NCBI RefSeq assembly: GCF_000719775.1
Contig: NZ_JOHR01000013.1
Location: 293,433 to 357,432 of the forward strand
Direction of reading: 5' to 3'
Length of the DNA: 64,000 bases
Source of the DNA: Streptomyces sp. NRRL F-5135
GTDB taxonomy: Bacteria > Actinomycetota > Actinomycetes > Streptomycetales > Streptomycetaceae
Position 1 is the stretch's first letter. Each line of letters begins with the position of its first letter. Shown here in pieces: positions 24,859 through 38,108 of the stretch. Below the pieces are notes generated by a model that was not told the origin of the DNA, did no database searches, and saw nothing but the letters and a program-made list of their open reading frames with translations. The translations under genes and the position numbers were made by a program.

Positions 24859-24980
24859 GGGCACGGTTCTCCTGCCTGCCGTTGGTGGTGTCGGGCGTCC
24901 ACTGTTGCGGCCGGATACGGAGAACACCGAGCAGGTCGTAGAAATACGGTTTTCCACAGGAGACGCGCGCGATACCCGTG

Positions 24981-29435
<4,455 letters not shown>

Positions 29436-29818
29436 GGCCGCCGTACCCGGGCCGACCGGACCGACCGGGTAGACCGGGCCGACCGTACCCGGGGCGACGA
29501 GGCTCGCGGCGCGCACTCCGTCCCGCGCGGGGCGCGTGCCCGCCGCGAGCCGCCGCCCGAGTACGCCCCGACCGCCGCTCCAGAGGTTGCCTTTCACGCG
29601 CCGTGAGAATGCACCGCAGGGCCGACAGCCGGGGGGCGAGAGTCCGGGGCCCGGGGCCGGGTGGCTCAATGGGGGGACGGAACGGGACGGCGGAAGCAGG
29701 GGCGGGGAGACGACGTGGGTTATTCGGTCGAGCAGATGTCCGGACTCGCCGGGGTGACGGTGCGGACACCCTTGGACCATACGACCGCGCACGGTACGAC
29801 GGCCGCGGGGAGACAGTC
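29436..29818. other. Gene-free stretch with GACCGG repeats
   Basis: 383 bp after the beta-galactosidase gene. The first 60 bases repeat GACCGG/GACCGGGC units with short inverted pairs that may end transcription. The rest holds no convincing gene; frames running into the glycosyltransferase lack ribosome sites. The promoter of the glycosyltransferase gene is presumably in the right half. Confidence 0.4.
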
Positions 29819-31132
29819 ATGAAGATCCTCATCGCGGCGGCCGGTTCGTACGGGGACATCGCCCCGTACACCGGACTCGCCGCCCGCCTCCGCGCGGCCG
29901 GACACGTGGTCGCGCTCGCCGCCGACCCGTCCTACGACTCGCTCCTGCGCTCCGCCGACCTGTGTCCGATACCGCTGCCCGCCGATCCGCGGTCCGCCGG
30001 CGGGGCCGCCGTCGGCCGGGCCTCGGCGGGCGGGTCCGCCGCGGGCCGGGGCGGCGGGGACGTCTCCGGGAGCGGCAACCGCGCCCTCATGCGCGCCGCC
30101 GCCGGCTTCGTCCGGACGCTGGGGACCAGCCTCGCCCGCGCGGTCGCCGAGGCCGACCCCGAAATGCTGCTCCTGTCCACCACCACGGCCCCGCTCGGCC
30201 GGCAGCTCTCCGAGGCACTCGGCATCCCCGCCCTCGGTGTGGCCCTCCAGCCCGCCCACCCCACCGGGGACTTCCCGCCGCCCGTGAGCGGCGCGCGTTC
30301 ACTGGGAAAACGGGGCAACCACCTCGCGGGCCGGGCCGCGCAGCGCGTGGTGGACCGGCTGTACGCGGACGCCGTCCGGGCGCTGCGTACGGAACTGGGC
30401 CTGCCGCACACGTCCGCGACGGCGATCCGGCGCGCGCGGGCGGCCACGGTCATGCCCGTCCTGCACGGATTCAGCACGGCGCTGGTACCGTGCCCCGCCG
30501 ACTGGCCCGCTGAGCTGAAGGTCGTCGGCAACTGGTGGCCGTTCGTGCCCTCCGGCGCCCGGCTGCCGGACCGCCTGGCGGACTTCCTCGCCTCGGGGCC
30601 GCCGCCCGTCCTCATCGGCTTCGGCAGCATGGGCGCGGGCCACGGGGAGCGGCTGGGGCGCACAGCCGTACGGGCCCTGCGCCGGGCCGGGGTCAGGGGA
30701 GTCCTGCAAGCCGGCTGGGCCGGGCTGTCCGCCGACGACGAACCGCCCGGTGACGACATGCTGACGATCGGGAACGTGCCGCACGCGCTCCTCCTCCCGC
30801 ACCTCGCGGCGGTCGTCCACCACGCCGGCGCGGGGACGACGGCCGCCGCCCTGCGCGCCGGGTTGCCGTCGGTGCCGGTGCCGGTGACGGCGGACCAGCC
30901 GTTCTGGGCCGCCCGGCTGGTCGCGGCCGGCGCGGGCACGGCACCGCTGCCCTTCGCCGCCCTGGCCGCGAACGGCGCCGAGGAACGCCTCGCCGCCGCG
31001 GTCGGCCGTGCCGTACGGGACGCCTCCCTGCGCGCCCGCGCCGAAGCGGCGGCCCGTCACATGGAAACCGAGGACGGCGCGGGCGCCGTGCTGGCGGCGG
31101 TGGAGGAGACGCCCCTGGTCGGCGGCGTGTGA
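29819..31132 (+). CDS. GT1-type glycosyltransferase (sterol/macrolide glycosyltransferase-like)
   Basis: 437 aa from ATG 29819 with GGGGAG before it. N-terminal Rossmann half starts MKILIAAAGSYGDIAPYTGL, the hallmark of GT1/GT28-like enzymes acting on lipids or polyketides. The C-terminal half has the nucleotide-sugar site (LIGFGSMGAG, then LPHLAAVVHHAGAGTTAAAL with the conserved HHAGAGT, and VPVTADQPFWAARL). It probably transfers a sugar from an NDP-sugar to a hydrophobic acceptor. An inserted Gly/Ala/Ser stretch sits near residue 65-85. Acceptor unknown; no aglycone pathway adjoins. Confidence 0.87.
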   Translation: MKILIAAAGSYGDIAPYTGLAARLRAAGHVVALAADPSYDSLLRSADLCPIPLPADPRSAGGAAVGRASAGGSAAGRGGGDVSGSGNRALMRAAAGFVRTLGTSLARAVAEADPEMLLLSTTTAPLGRQLSEALGIPALGVALQPAHPTGDFPPPVSGARSLGKRGNHLAGRAAQRVVDRLYADAVRALRTELGLPHTSATAIRRARAATVMPVLHGFSTALVPCPADWPAELKVVGNWWPFVPSGARLPDRLADFLASGPPPVLIGFGSMGAGHGERLGRTAVRALRRAGVRGVLQAGWAGLSADDEPPGDDMLTIGNVPHALLLPHLAAVVHHAGAGTTAAALRAGLPSVPVPVTADQPFWAARLVAAGAGTAPLPFAALAANGAEERLAAAVGRAVRDASLRARAEAAARHMETEDGAGAVLAAVEETPLVGGV

Positions 31133-31268
31133 ACGGACCGGCCAACCGGACCGGCGAACCGACCCGGGGCGTGACGGACCGGCGGACAGGGCCGATGGGC
31201 GTGAACGCGGCGGCGGACGGGTCCGGATGGAAGGACTTCACCGGAGCCGTGCGGGTAGCCGGGCGGTC

Positions 31269-32282
31269 ATGGGCGAGATCCTGGTCGGTACGTGTTCCTG
31301 GACGGACCGCGCGCTGCTCGCCTCCGGCTGGTACCCGCCGGGGCGCCGCGACGCGGCCGGGAGACTGCGTCATTACGCCGAGCGGTTCCCCGTGGTGGAG
31401 GTCGACGCCACGTACTACGCGCTGCCCAGTGTCCGCAACAGCAGGCTGTGGGCGGAACGGACACCGCCCGGCTTCCGCTTCGACGTCAAGGCGTTCTCAC
31501 TGCTCACCGGGCATCCGACACGGCCCGAAGCGCTGCCCGCCGATCTGCGCGAGGCGTTTCGGCGACAACAGCGGCCGGGGCCCGGGCGACGGGACGGCGC
31601 GGACCGTGACGCGAACGCCGCCACGGGCGCCGGCACCGGCACGGGCACTGGCACTGGCACCGGCACCGGCACCGGCGGTGGTGCCGACAGCGGCACCGAC
31701 GGCGGGCTGCTCGACGAGATCTGGCGGCGTTTCAGCGGCGCGCTGGAGCCGCTGCGCCGAACGGGCCGGCTCGGCACGCTCCTCTTCCAGTTCCCGCCGT
31801 GGCTCGCACCCGGGCCACGGGCGGAGGCGTTCCTCGACCGGTGCCGGGAGCGTACCGCCGGCTGGCCCGTCGCCGTCGAGTTCCGGCACCCCGGGTGGTG
31901 GCGTGCGGAACGGCTCGCCGCCACCTCGGCGTTCCTCGCTGACCGGGACATGACCGCCGTGGCCGTGGACATGGCGCAGTCGCTCGCCACGTCCGTACCG
32001 CCGGTCTCCCCCGTCACCTCGCGCCGGCTGGCGATGACGCGCTTCCACGGCCGGAGCGGCGCATGGGGTACGGGGACCAAGGAGGAACGGTTCCGCCACA
32101 CCTACGCCCCGGAGGAACTGGCCGAGTGGGTGCCGCGCCTGCGGGCCATGGCCGACGAGGCGGACGTCGTCCATGTCATGTTCAACAACTGCTGTGCCGA
32201 CGCCTCCGTCCGCGCCGCCGCGTCGATGCGCCGACTGCTCGACGAGGCAGCGCGCCGCCGCGGTCCGGGCCTTCGCACGTAA
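31269..32282 (+). CDS. DUF72 family protein with Thr-Gly repeat insert
   Basis: 337 aa from ATG 31269. The TIM-barrel-like DUF72 fold is clear: ILVGTCSWTDRALLASGWYP at the start, VVEVDATYYALPS, FRFDVKAFSLLTGHP, LGTLLFQFPPW, VAVEFRHPGWW and VVHVMFNNCC near the end. Function of the family is not established. Residues about 122-138 are a Thr-Gly repeat coded by an imperfect GGCACC hexamer array at 31628-31680, inserted where related proteins have a short loop. It follows the glycosyltransferase gene by 136 bp. Confidence 0.88.
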   Translation: MGEILVGTCSWTDRALLASGWYPPGRRDAAGRLRHYAERFPVVEVDATYYALPSVRNSRLWAERTPPGFRFDVKAFSLLTGHPTRPEALPADLREAFRRQQRPGPGRRDGADRDANAATGAGTGTGTGTGTGTGTGGGADSGTDGGLLDEIWRRFSGALEPLRRTGRLGTLLFQFPPWLAPGPRAEAFLDRCRERTAGWPVAVEFRHPGWWRAERLAATSAFLADRDMTAVAVDMAQSLATSVPPVSPVTSRRLAMTRFHGRSGAWGTGTKEERFRHTYAPEELAEWVPRLRAMADEADVVHVMFNNCCADASVRAAASMRRLLDEAARRRGPGLRT

Positions 32283-32312
32283 TTCGAACCTTTCTTCGCA
32301 CGTAATGCGAAC
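32271..32312. repeat. Two 19-bp direct repeats with internal dyad
   Basis: CTTCGCACGTAATTCGAAC (32271-32289) and CTTCGCACGTAATGCGAAC (32294-32312) differ at one base and are spaced 23 bp start to start. The second contains an inverted repeat TTCGCA-N5-TGCGAA. The first overlaps the DUF72 stop codon. They may be operators for the gene at 32460. Confidence 0.6.
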
Positions 32313-32417
32313 ATAAAGAAACACTGCCGAAACTTTGCCAGATTAATTCGAGTGACGGTGTGTCGTTTTACGCGGCCTTGGTTTTCTGTAAAGGTTTTCT
32401 CCGTCAGCACATTGTCC

Positions 32418-32441
32418 GAACCCGTGCGCCCGCACGGGTTC
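32418..32441 (+). promoter_or_regulatory. Hairpin in the 5' leader just before the ribosome site
   Basis: A 10-bp perfect stem (GAACCCGTGC, 32418-32427, with 32432-32441) and 4-nt loop end 7 bases before the GAGGAGAG ribosome site of the PEP mutase-like gene. It could control translation or be the trace of a terminator. Confidence 0.5.
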
Positions 32442-32459
32442 CGGAACGAGGAGAGACCA

Positions 32460-33386
32460 ATGCGCTACGGCCCCGCCCTGCGAGAAGCGGTCGCATCCCC
32501 CCGTACGACCCCTCTCATCGGCATCTACGACATGTACTCGGCCTCGATCGCGGCTCAGCACTACAACGGCTTCTTCGTGTCCGGATTCGGGTTCGCCGCC
32601 TCGCACTACGGGCTTCCCGACATCGGCTTCATCGCCTGGCCGGACATGGTCGCCTTCGCCGAGCGGCTGCGGCTGGCCTTCCCCGGCCACCACATGCTGG
32701 TGGACATCGACGACGGGTACGTGGACCCGGAGGTCGCCTGCCACGTGGTGCAGCGGCTGGAGCGCGCCGGGGCGTCCGGGGTGATCCTGGAGGACCAGAA
32801 GCGGCCGCGCCGGTGCGGACACGCGGACGGCAAGCTGGTGCTGCCGCTGGAGGAGTACCTGGAGAAGCTCGAACTGGTGCTGAGCAGCCGGCGGGACATG
32901 CTCGTGGTGGCCCGTACGGACGCGACGGAGGAGTCCGAGATCGTGCGCCGGGCGGCGGCGCTGGCGGAGACGGACGCGGACGTCGTCCTCGTCGACGGGG
33001 TCCGCAGCGTGGACTGGATCCGCAAGATCCGCAAGGTCGTCGGCGACAAGCCGCTGCTGTTCAACCAGATCGCGGGCGGGAAGTCACCGCGGCTCTCCCT
33101 CACCGAACTCTCCGAACTCGGCGTCGACGTCGCCATTTACAGCACCCCGTGCCTGTTCGCCGCGCACGGCGCGATCGACGGCGCGCTGGTCGACCTGAAA
33201 ATGGCGGACGGCCGGCTGCCGGACACCCGGGAAACCGGGTCGATCGGGGTGCGGGGTTCGACGGAACTGCTGGAGAAGAACATCAGCAGGCACCACGAAG
33301 TATCCGAGGCCGGTGGGATGCGCGAGAACCGTGAGGTTCGCGAAGTCCCCGAGGCCCGTGAAGTCCGTCGGCCGGTTTCCGTCTGA
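32460..33386 (+). CDS. Isocitrate lyase/PEP mutase superfamily enzyme
   Basis: 308 aa from ATG 32460 with GAGGAGAG before it. It is an alpha/beta barrel: PLIGIYDMYSASIAAQHYNG, metal-binding MLVDIDDGYVDPE, SGVILEDQKRPRRCGHADGK (the EDQ..P..CGH loop, with the Cys found in lyases), and VVARTDATEESE. The loop Cys favours a C-C lyase (2-methylisocitrate, dimethylmalate or oxaloacetate type) over a phosphonomutase. The C-terminal 25 residues are a Glu/Val/Arg repeat of low complexity. Substrate cannot be fixed; a small secreted-protein gene follows. Confidence 0.83.
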   Translation: MRYGPALREAVASPRTTPLIGIYDMYSASIAAQHYNGFFVSGFGFAASHYGLPDIGFIAWPDMVAFAERLRLAFPGHHMLVDIDDGYVDPEVACHVVQRLERAGASGVILEDQKRPRRCGHADGKLVLPLEEYLEKLELVLSSRRDMLVVARTDATEESEIVRRAAALAETDADVVLVDGVRSVDWIRKIRKVVGDKPLLFNQIAGGKSPRLSLTELSELGVDVAIYSTPCLFAAHGAIDGALVDLKMADGRLPDTRETGSIGVRGSTELLEKNISRHHEVSEAGGMRENREVREVPEAREVRRPVSV

Positions 33387-33405
33387 CCGTGAGAATTTCC
33401 CTTCC

Positions 33406-33996
33406 GTGACATCGAATCCTTTCCGCCCCGGCGCCGGTCGGCACCGGCTGCCGGGCAAAGGAACCCGTCTCGCGCGGACGTCCGCGACGCGTGTGTGCGT
33501 CGCGGCGGCCGCGGGTGTGCTGTACGGCGGCGGTGCGGCGGACGCGGCGCAACCGGCGGAGGCGGCGCCGACCGCGCCCGCGCCGTCGGCGCCCGTCTCG
33601 TCCACGTCCGCGCCGTCGGCACCCGTCTCGTCGGCCCCCGTGTCGTCGGCGCCCGAGGAAGAGCCGGACGAGCCCGACGATCCGCCACCGCCCGGCAACC
33701 AGCACAGGGGCCTCATCGTCATCGACAACTCGTCGGCCGACTCCTGGCTCGAGGTCGACCGGACGCTCAACACGCTGATCGGCAGCAGGGGCACGGCGGG
33801 CAGCGACCACGACGGGGGCGGCGGCGCGATCGACGTACACGCCGGAGACGTCCGTGACTCCGGCGGACCCGTCGCGTCCGGGGGTTCGTGCCCGTGCCCG
33901 GACCCGACGACCCCGTCCCCGGCACCCCGGTCCTCCCCGCTGGGCTGGATCACTCAGCTCGGCCATCCGCCCTGGCAGGGCGAAGGCAGCGAATAG
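33406..33996 (+). CDS. Putative secreted Pro/Ala/Ser-rich protein
   Basis: GTG 33406, 19 bp after the gene before, gives 196 aa. A signal-like helix (TSATRVCVAAAAGVLYGGGA) is followed by an Ala/Pro/Ser repeat, an acidic Pro stretch, and a compact part (HRGLIVIDNSSADSWLEVDR) with a C-terminal Cys pair (GSCPCPDP). No ribosome site is obvious, so start and even coding status are moderately uncertain. No homologue recognised. Confidence 0.5.
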   Translation: MTSNPFRPGAGRHRLPGKGTRLARTSATRVCVAAAAGVLYGGGAADAAQPAEAAPTAPAPSAPVSSTSAPSAPVSSAPVSSAPEEEPDEPDDPPPPGNQHRGLIVIDNSSADSWLEVDRTLNTLIGSRGTAGSDHDGGGGAIDVHAGDVRDSGGPVASGGSCPCPDPTTPSPAPRSSPLGWITQLGHPPWQGEGSE

Positions 33997-34109
33997 CGCG
34001 CGAGCGACCACACGACAGGGCGGCACACACGGCAGGGCCGCACGCGAGACAGACCGCGAGACACACCGCGAGACAGACGAGACACATACGGGAAGAGGGT
34101 GAGTGAGAC

Positions 34110-35243
34110 ATGACGTCCCCGCTCCGGCCGGCGTCCCCGCTCCGGCCGATGTCCTGGCCCGGCCGGGTGCTCAGGGCGGTCGACCCGTATGTCGCCGCCC
34201 TTCTCGGTACGGTCCTGTTCGCCGCGCTGCTGCCCGCCACCGGCCGCGCGGGCGTGGCCGTCGGCGGCGCCGCCGACCTCGCCATCGCGCTGCTCTTCTT
34301 CCTCTACGGGGCCCGGCTCTCCACCCGCGAGGCGGTGGACGGCCTGCGGCGGTGGCGGCTCCATCTCGTCATCGGGGCCAGTACGTTCGCGCTGTTCCCC
34401 CTGCTGGGGATGGCGGCGGGCGGGCTCGTACCGTTCCTGCTCACCGAGGAGCTGTATCTCGGACTGCTCTTCCTCTGCGTCGTCCCCTCGACCATCCAGT
34501 CGTCCATCGCCCTCACCTCCACGGCCCGGGGCAACGTTCCGGCGGCCATCTGCGCCGGGACGTACTCCAGCCTCGCCGGCATGGTCGTCACACCGCTGCT
34601 CGCGGCCTGGCTGATCGGGTCCACGGTCAGCTTCTCGACCGACGGGCTGCTGGCCATCGTCGGCCAGTTGCTGCTTCCGTTCGTGGCCGGGCAGGGGCTG
34701 CGGCGCTGGATCGGGACGTTCGTGGGGCGGCACAAGAAGGCGCTGAGCCTGCTGGACCGGTTCTCCATCCTCCTCGTCGTCTACACGGCGTTCAGCCGTG
34801 GCATGGAGGAGGGCGTCTGGCGGCAGCTCACGGCACTGCGGCTGCTCACCCTGGTGACGCTGGCCGCGATCCTGCTCACGCTGGCGCTCCTGATCACGTC
34901 GTACGCCGCGCGGCGCCTCGGCTTCGGCCGGGAGGACCGGATCGCCATCGTGTTCTGCGGCTCGAACAAGAGCCTCGCGACGGGACTGCCCATGGCAGCC
35001 GTGCTGTTCGGGGCCACGGCGGGACCGGTGATCCTGCCGCTGATGCTCTACCACCAGGTGCAGTTGATGGTCTGCGCCGTGCTCGCGAACCGCTGGTCCC
35101 GCACAGCGCCGGAGCCGTCCCGGTCCCCATCCCCGTCTCCGTCCCCGTCCTCGTTCCCGACACCGGGGCCGGCGGAGGGGGCGGGGACGGCGGGCGCCAC
35201 CGCCCCGGGGCCGCGCCCGCTGATGAGCGAGCCGACCGCCTGA
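34110..35243 (+). CDS. SBF-like (bile acid:Na+ symporter family) membrane transporter
   Basis: 377 aa with about ten TM helices, starting at ATG 34110. Signature parts: IALLFFLYGARLSTREAVDG, LCVVPSTIQSSIALTSTARG, a GTYSSLAGMVVTPL segment and FCGSNKSLATGLPMA, all typical of the SBF-like branch of sodium-coupled symporters. The C-terminal 50 residues are Pro/Ser-rich and cytoplasmic. Substrate unknown (organic anions are usual for the family). It is followed by a terminator. Confidence 0.87.
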   Translation: MTSPLRPASPLRPMSWPGRVLRAVDPYVAALLGTVLFAALLPATGRAGVAVGGAADLAIALLFFLYGARLSTREAVDGLRRWRLHLVIGASTFALFPLLGMAAGGLVPFLLTEELYLGLLFLCVVPSTIQSSIALTSTARGNVPAAICAGTYSSLAGMVVTPLLAAWLIGSTVSFSTDGLLAIVGQLLLPFVAGQGLRRWIGTFVGRHKKALSLLDRFSILLVVYTAFSRGMEEGVWRQLTALRLLTLVTLAAILLTLALLITSYAARRLGFGREDRIAIVFCGSNKSLATGLPMAAVLFGATAGPVILPLMLYHQVQLMVCAVLANRWSRTAPEPSRSPSPSPSPSSFPTPGPAEGAGTAGATAPGPRPLMSEPTA

Positions 35244-35257
35244 CCGCCGCCGCCCCA

Positions 35258-35288
35258 CCGTCCACGGCCACGAAAAGGCCGTGGACGG
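35258..35288 (+). terminator. Terminator after the SBF-like gene
   Basis: A 12-bp perfect stem (CCGTCCACGGCC, 35258-35269, with 35277-35288) with a 7-nt loop containing AAAA lies 14 bases after the stop codon. Confidence 0.82.
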
Positions 35289-35339
35289 AAGGCCGCATGC
35301 CCGACGCTTCACTCCAATGCCGACCCTATTGTCCATTTT

Positions 35340-35364
35340 TACACCCTTGCTCTTTTTGGGTGTA
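35340..35364. promoter_or_regulatory. Inverted repeat in an AT-rich promoter region
   Basis: TACACCC (35340-35346) and GGGTGTA (35358-35364) are separated by 11 AT-rich bases. They lie about 50 bp before GTG 35414 and may be an operator for that gene. Confidence 0.45.
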
Positions 35365-35413
35365 TTGCGGCCGACGGTCCGTTCCCATTGGTCAGTTGAA
35401 CGTTGTTACGGTC

Positions 35414-36415
35414 GTGGATCCACGAGAATTCTGGGAACGGAACACCGTGTTGGCCGAGGCTTTCTGCGCCAGTGACGAGCGTGTGCGCGAGGCGCAGGCG
35501 GTGCTGGACGAGGCTCAGGTGGGACGGAGCAGGACGCTCGCCGCGTTCGCCGTCACCGTCGGCAGCGACGGTACGGTCGCGAACCTGCTGGGCCTGGGCG
35601 AGCGCGAGGTGCGCGTGGCGCGCCGGACGGTGGGGCGCGAGGAAGCCCGGTGCGTCGCCGAGGAGTTGCTGCGCGCCCCGCACGTGGCGCAGGCGACGCA
35701 GGCGGCGGCTCAAGCCGGGCAGTTGCCCCACATGCCGCAGATGGCTCATGACCCCTTCGCCGAGGCACTGACGATGGAGGTCCAACTGCCGCACCAGCGC
35801 AACGAAACGGTTCAGCCGGGACCGGAGCCGCCCGCGCAGGACGCGCTGCTGCCGCCGACCGCGCATCTGACGATCCCCACCGCACCCACGGGTCAGCCGG
35901 GGCAGGCGCCGGTGACGCCCCCGGTGCCGTCCATGCCTCCCACGGCGGGCACCGGCACGGCGCCGGAGACCTCGGGCGGCACGGCGCCCTCCGGGGTCTT
36001 CGGGGCCCCGACGGCCCCCGTCACACCCATGGCGCACATGCCGTCGATGACCCCCATGGCGTCGATGGCCCCCATGGCGGCCACAGAGGACGGTGTCGCC
36101 TGGTCTCCCAGCATGGACTCCGTCCTGGTGTGGAGCTGGAAGTCCGGGCTCGACCTCCAGACCGTGGCCGCCGAACTGGGCCTGGACCTCCGCGCACTGC
36201 TCCTGCGCGTCCAGGCCCTCGCCGACGACGGACGGCTCAGCGCCGGCTCCTCGTTCTCCGACAGCAGGCACTCCGGTCACCCTGGCCACCCGGGTCACCC
36301 GGGTCACCCGGGTCACCCGGGTCACCCCGGGCGGCACCGCCGGCACCCGGAAGACCCCTATCAGGCGTACTACAGCCCCACCACGACGGCGTTCCCCACC
36401 GCCGTGCACCACTGA
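35414..36415 (+). CDS. Hypothetical protein with possible sigma/HTH-like ends and GHP repeats
   Basis: 333 aa from GTG 35414 (VDPREFWERNTVLAEAFCAS). Residues 1-85 are helical with an HTH-like segment (NLLGLGEREVRVARRTVG). The middle is Pro/Met/Thr-rich, with repeated PMA.M units. A second compact region (WSWKSGLDLQTVAAELGLDL, about 245-275) looks like another HTH. Next comes a five- to six-fold Gly-His-Pro repeat encoded by GGTCACCCG units (36271-36333). It is probably a cytoplasmic DNA-binding or regulatory protein, but I know no family. The longer open frame upstream runs antisense-like through the transporter and is rejected. Confidence 0.65.
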   Translation: MDPREFWERNTVLAEAFCASDERVREAQAVLDEAQVGRSRTLAAFAVTVGSDGTVANLLGLGEREVRVARRTVGREEARCVAEELLRAPHVAQATQAAAQAGQLPHMPQMAHDPFAEALTMEVQLPHQRNETVQPGPEPPAQDALLPPTAHLTIPTAPTGQPGQAPVTPPVPSMPPTAGTGTAPETSGGTAPSGVFGAPTAPVTPMAHMPSMTPMASMAPMAATEDGVAWSPSMDSVLVWSWKSGLDLQTVAAELGLDLRALLLRVQALADDGRLSAGSSFSDSRHSGHPGHPGHPGHPGHPGHPGRHRRHPEDPYQAYYSPTTTAFPTAVHH

Positions 36416-36457
36416 CTCCACTGATCGCGACCGGATCGCCGGAGGGCGGCACGGCGG

Positions 36458-36488
36458 GAGGGCCCCTTCGCGGCGCGAGGGGGCCCTC
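36458..36488. terminator. Bidirectional terminator
   Basis: GAGGGCCCC (36458-36466) pairs with GGGGCCCTC (36480-36488) over a 13-nt loop, between the 333-aa gene and the convergent aldehyde dehydrogenase gene. Confidence 0.8.
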
Positions 36489-36527
36489 GCCACGCCCCGG
36501 CCCGCGCGCACCGCACCGGGAGCCCGG

Positions 36528-38108
36528 TCAGCGCTGCTCGCGGGCGCCGTCCAGGCGGCGGCGCAGCCCGTACGGGTTGTCGTCGTGCAGCGCGGCCGGG
36601 AGCAGCTCGGCCGGGACGTCCTGGTAACAGACCGGGCGCAGGTAACGGCGTACGGCGAGGGTGCCGATCGCGGTGGTACGGGCGTCGGAGGCGGCCGGGA
36701 ACGGGCCGCTGTGGACCGTCGCGTAACCGACCTCGACCCCGGTCGGCCAGCCGTCGTACACGACCCGGCCCGCCTTGCCCTCCAGCAGCGGCAGCAGGGC
36801 GCGCGCGGTGTCCCGGTCGCCGGTGCCGTGGTGCACGGTCGCGGTCAACTGCCCCTGGAGGGCGTGCGCGACCTCGACCAGCTGCTCCGTGTCCCGGCAG
36901 GTCACCACGGTCGCGGCGGCGCCGAACACGCCGTCCTGGAGCGCCGGTTCGGCCAGGAAACGCCCGGCAGGGACGGTGAACAGCCTGGCCACACAAGTGT
37001 TGGCACCCTCGCCCGGCCGGCCGGCCGCCACTTCCCGTACGTCCTCGACCGCCGCGAGCGCCGCCGTGGCGCGCTCGTACGCGGCGTGGACCTCCCGGGT
37101 CAGCATGGTGGCCCCGGTGTACGCGGCCAGCGCGGTACGGGCGGCCACCAGGAACTCGGCCAGCTCCAAGCCGTCGGCGGCCACCAGCAGTCCGGGAGCC
37201 GTACGGAACTGTCCCGCGTCGCGCGTGAGTTCCCGGGTGAACGCCTCCGCCAGCTCGGCGGACCGTTCGCGCAGGGCGCCGGGCAGCAGGAACACCGGAT
37301 TGAGGCTGGTCATCTCCGCGTACACCGGGATCGGTTCGGGGCGGGCGGCGGCCGTGCGCAGCAGCGCCGCTCCACCGGCGCGCGAGCCGGTGAAACTGAC
37401 GGCCCTGATCCGGGGATCGGTGACGAGGGCCCGCCCGGTCTCGGCGCCGGAGCCGAAGACCAGCGAGAACACGCCCTCCGGGAGCTCGCTGTGGCGCACG
37501 GCGGCGGCGACGGCGGAGCCGAGGAGTTCGGCCGTGCCCAGGTGCGAACTCGGCGGCCGGACCACGACCGGACAGCCGGCGGCGAGCGCGGCGGTGGTCG
37601 CCTCGCCCGCCACGGAACGGGCGATCGGGGACTCGGCCGCGCCGAACACGGCGACGGGGCCGAGGGCCAGATGGCGTTCGCGCAGGTCGGGCCGGGGCTC
37701 GGGGGAACGGTGGCGCAGCGCCCGGTCGATCCGTACCTCCGCCCAGCCGCCGTCCCGCACCTCGGCGGCGAAGATCCGCAGCTGGGCCGCCGCCCGGTCG
37801 CGTTCGGCGGTCATCCGGCCGGTGGCGAGGCCGGTCTCGGCGACCGCGCGGTTGATCAGCTCACCGCCGAGCGCCTCGACCCGGTCGGCGATCCGCTCCA
37901 GGAAGGTCGCGCGCCGCTCGGGGGAGGTGGCGCCGTACGTGGGGGCCGCCCGCCGCGCGAGCACGCACGCGTGGGCGATGTCGTCGGGGGTGGCGGAGCC
38001 GTAGGCCGGTTCCAGGGGGGTGTCGGTGCGCGGGTCGGCGGCGGCGAGCGCGGGGCCGGTGCCGGTGCGCCGCTCGGCACCGAGGAACATCGCTCCGGTC
38101 AGGGGCAT
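36528..38108 (-). CDS. Aldehyde dehydrogenase homologue (KGSADH type) lacking the catalytic Cys
   Basis: 526 aa from ATG 38108, whose start overlaps the end of the MASE1 gene by 10 bases. It aligns in pattern with 2,5-dioxovalerate (alpha-ketoglutaric semialdehyde) dehydrogenases: VVRPPSSHLGTAELL, VSFTGSRAGGAALL (NADP site), PVYAEMTSLNPVFLLP with the general-base Glu. At the catalytic position the usual GQFCTxPGL reads GQFRTAPGL: residue 302 is Arg (CGT, 37203-37205), one base from Cys TGT. Without Cys it cannot form the thio-hemiacetal. It is either a pseudoenzyme, a recent loss or a sequence error. No sugar-acid pathway genes adjoin. Confidence 0.87.
   Translation of the reverse strand: MPLTGAMFLGAERRTGTGPALAAADPRTDTPLEPAYGSATPDDIAHACVLARRAAPTYGATSPERRATFLERIADRVEALGGELINRAVAETGLATGRMTAERDRAAAQLRIFAAEVRDGGWAEVRIDRALRHRSPEPRPDLRERHLALGPVAVFGAAESPIARSVAGEATTAALAAGCPVVVRPPSSHLGTAELLGSAVAAAVRHSELPEGVFSLVFGSGAETGRALVTDPRIRAVSFTGSRAGGAALLRTAAARPEPIPVYAEMTSLNPVFLLPGALRERSAELAEAFTRELTRDAGQFRTAPGLLVAADGLELAEFLVAARTALAAYTGATMLTREVHAAYERATAALAAVEDVREVAAGRPGEGANTCVARLFTVPAGRFLAEPALQDGVFGAAATVVTCRDTEQLVEVAHALQGQLTATVHHGTGDRDTARALLPLLEGKAGRVVYDGWPTGVEVGYATVHSGPFPAASDARTTAIGTLAVRRYLRPVCYQDVPAELLPAALHDDNPYGLRRRLDGAREQR

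Noticed and set aside
34103..35413. Extension of the 333-aa protein frame through the SBF-like transporter gene
   Set aside because: In this part it is out of frame with the transporter and shows no protein character; a terminator hairpin lies between.
36271..36333. CRISPR array or non-coding tandem repeat
   Set aside because: The 9-bp units are in frame within a coding region (Gly-His-Pro) and there are no spacers.
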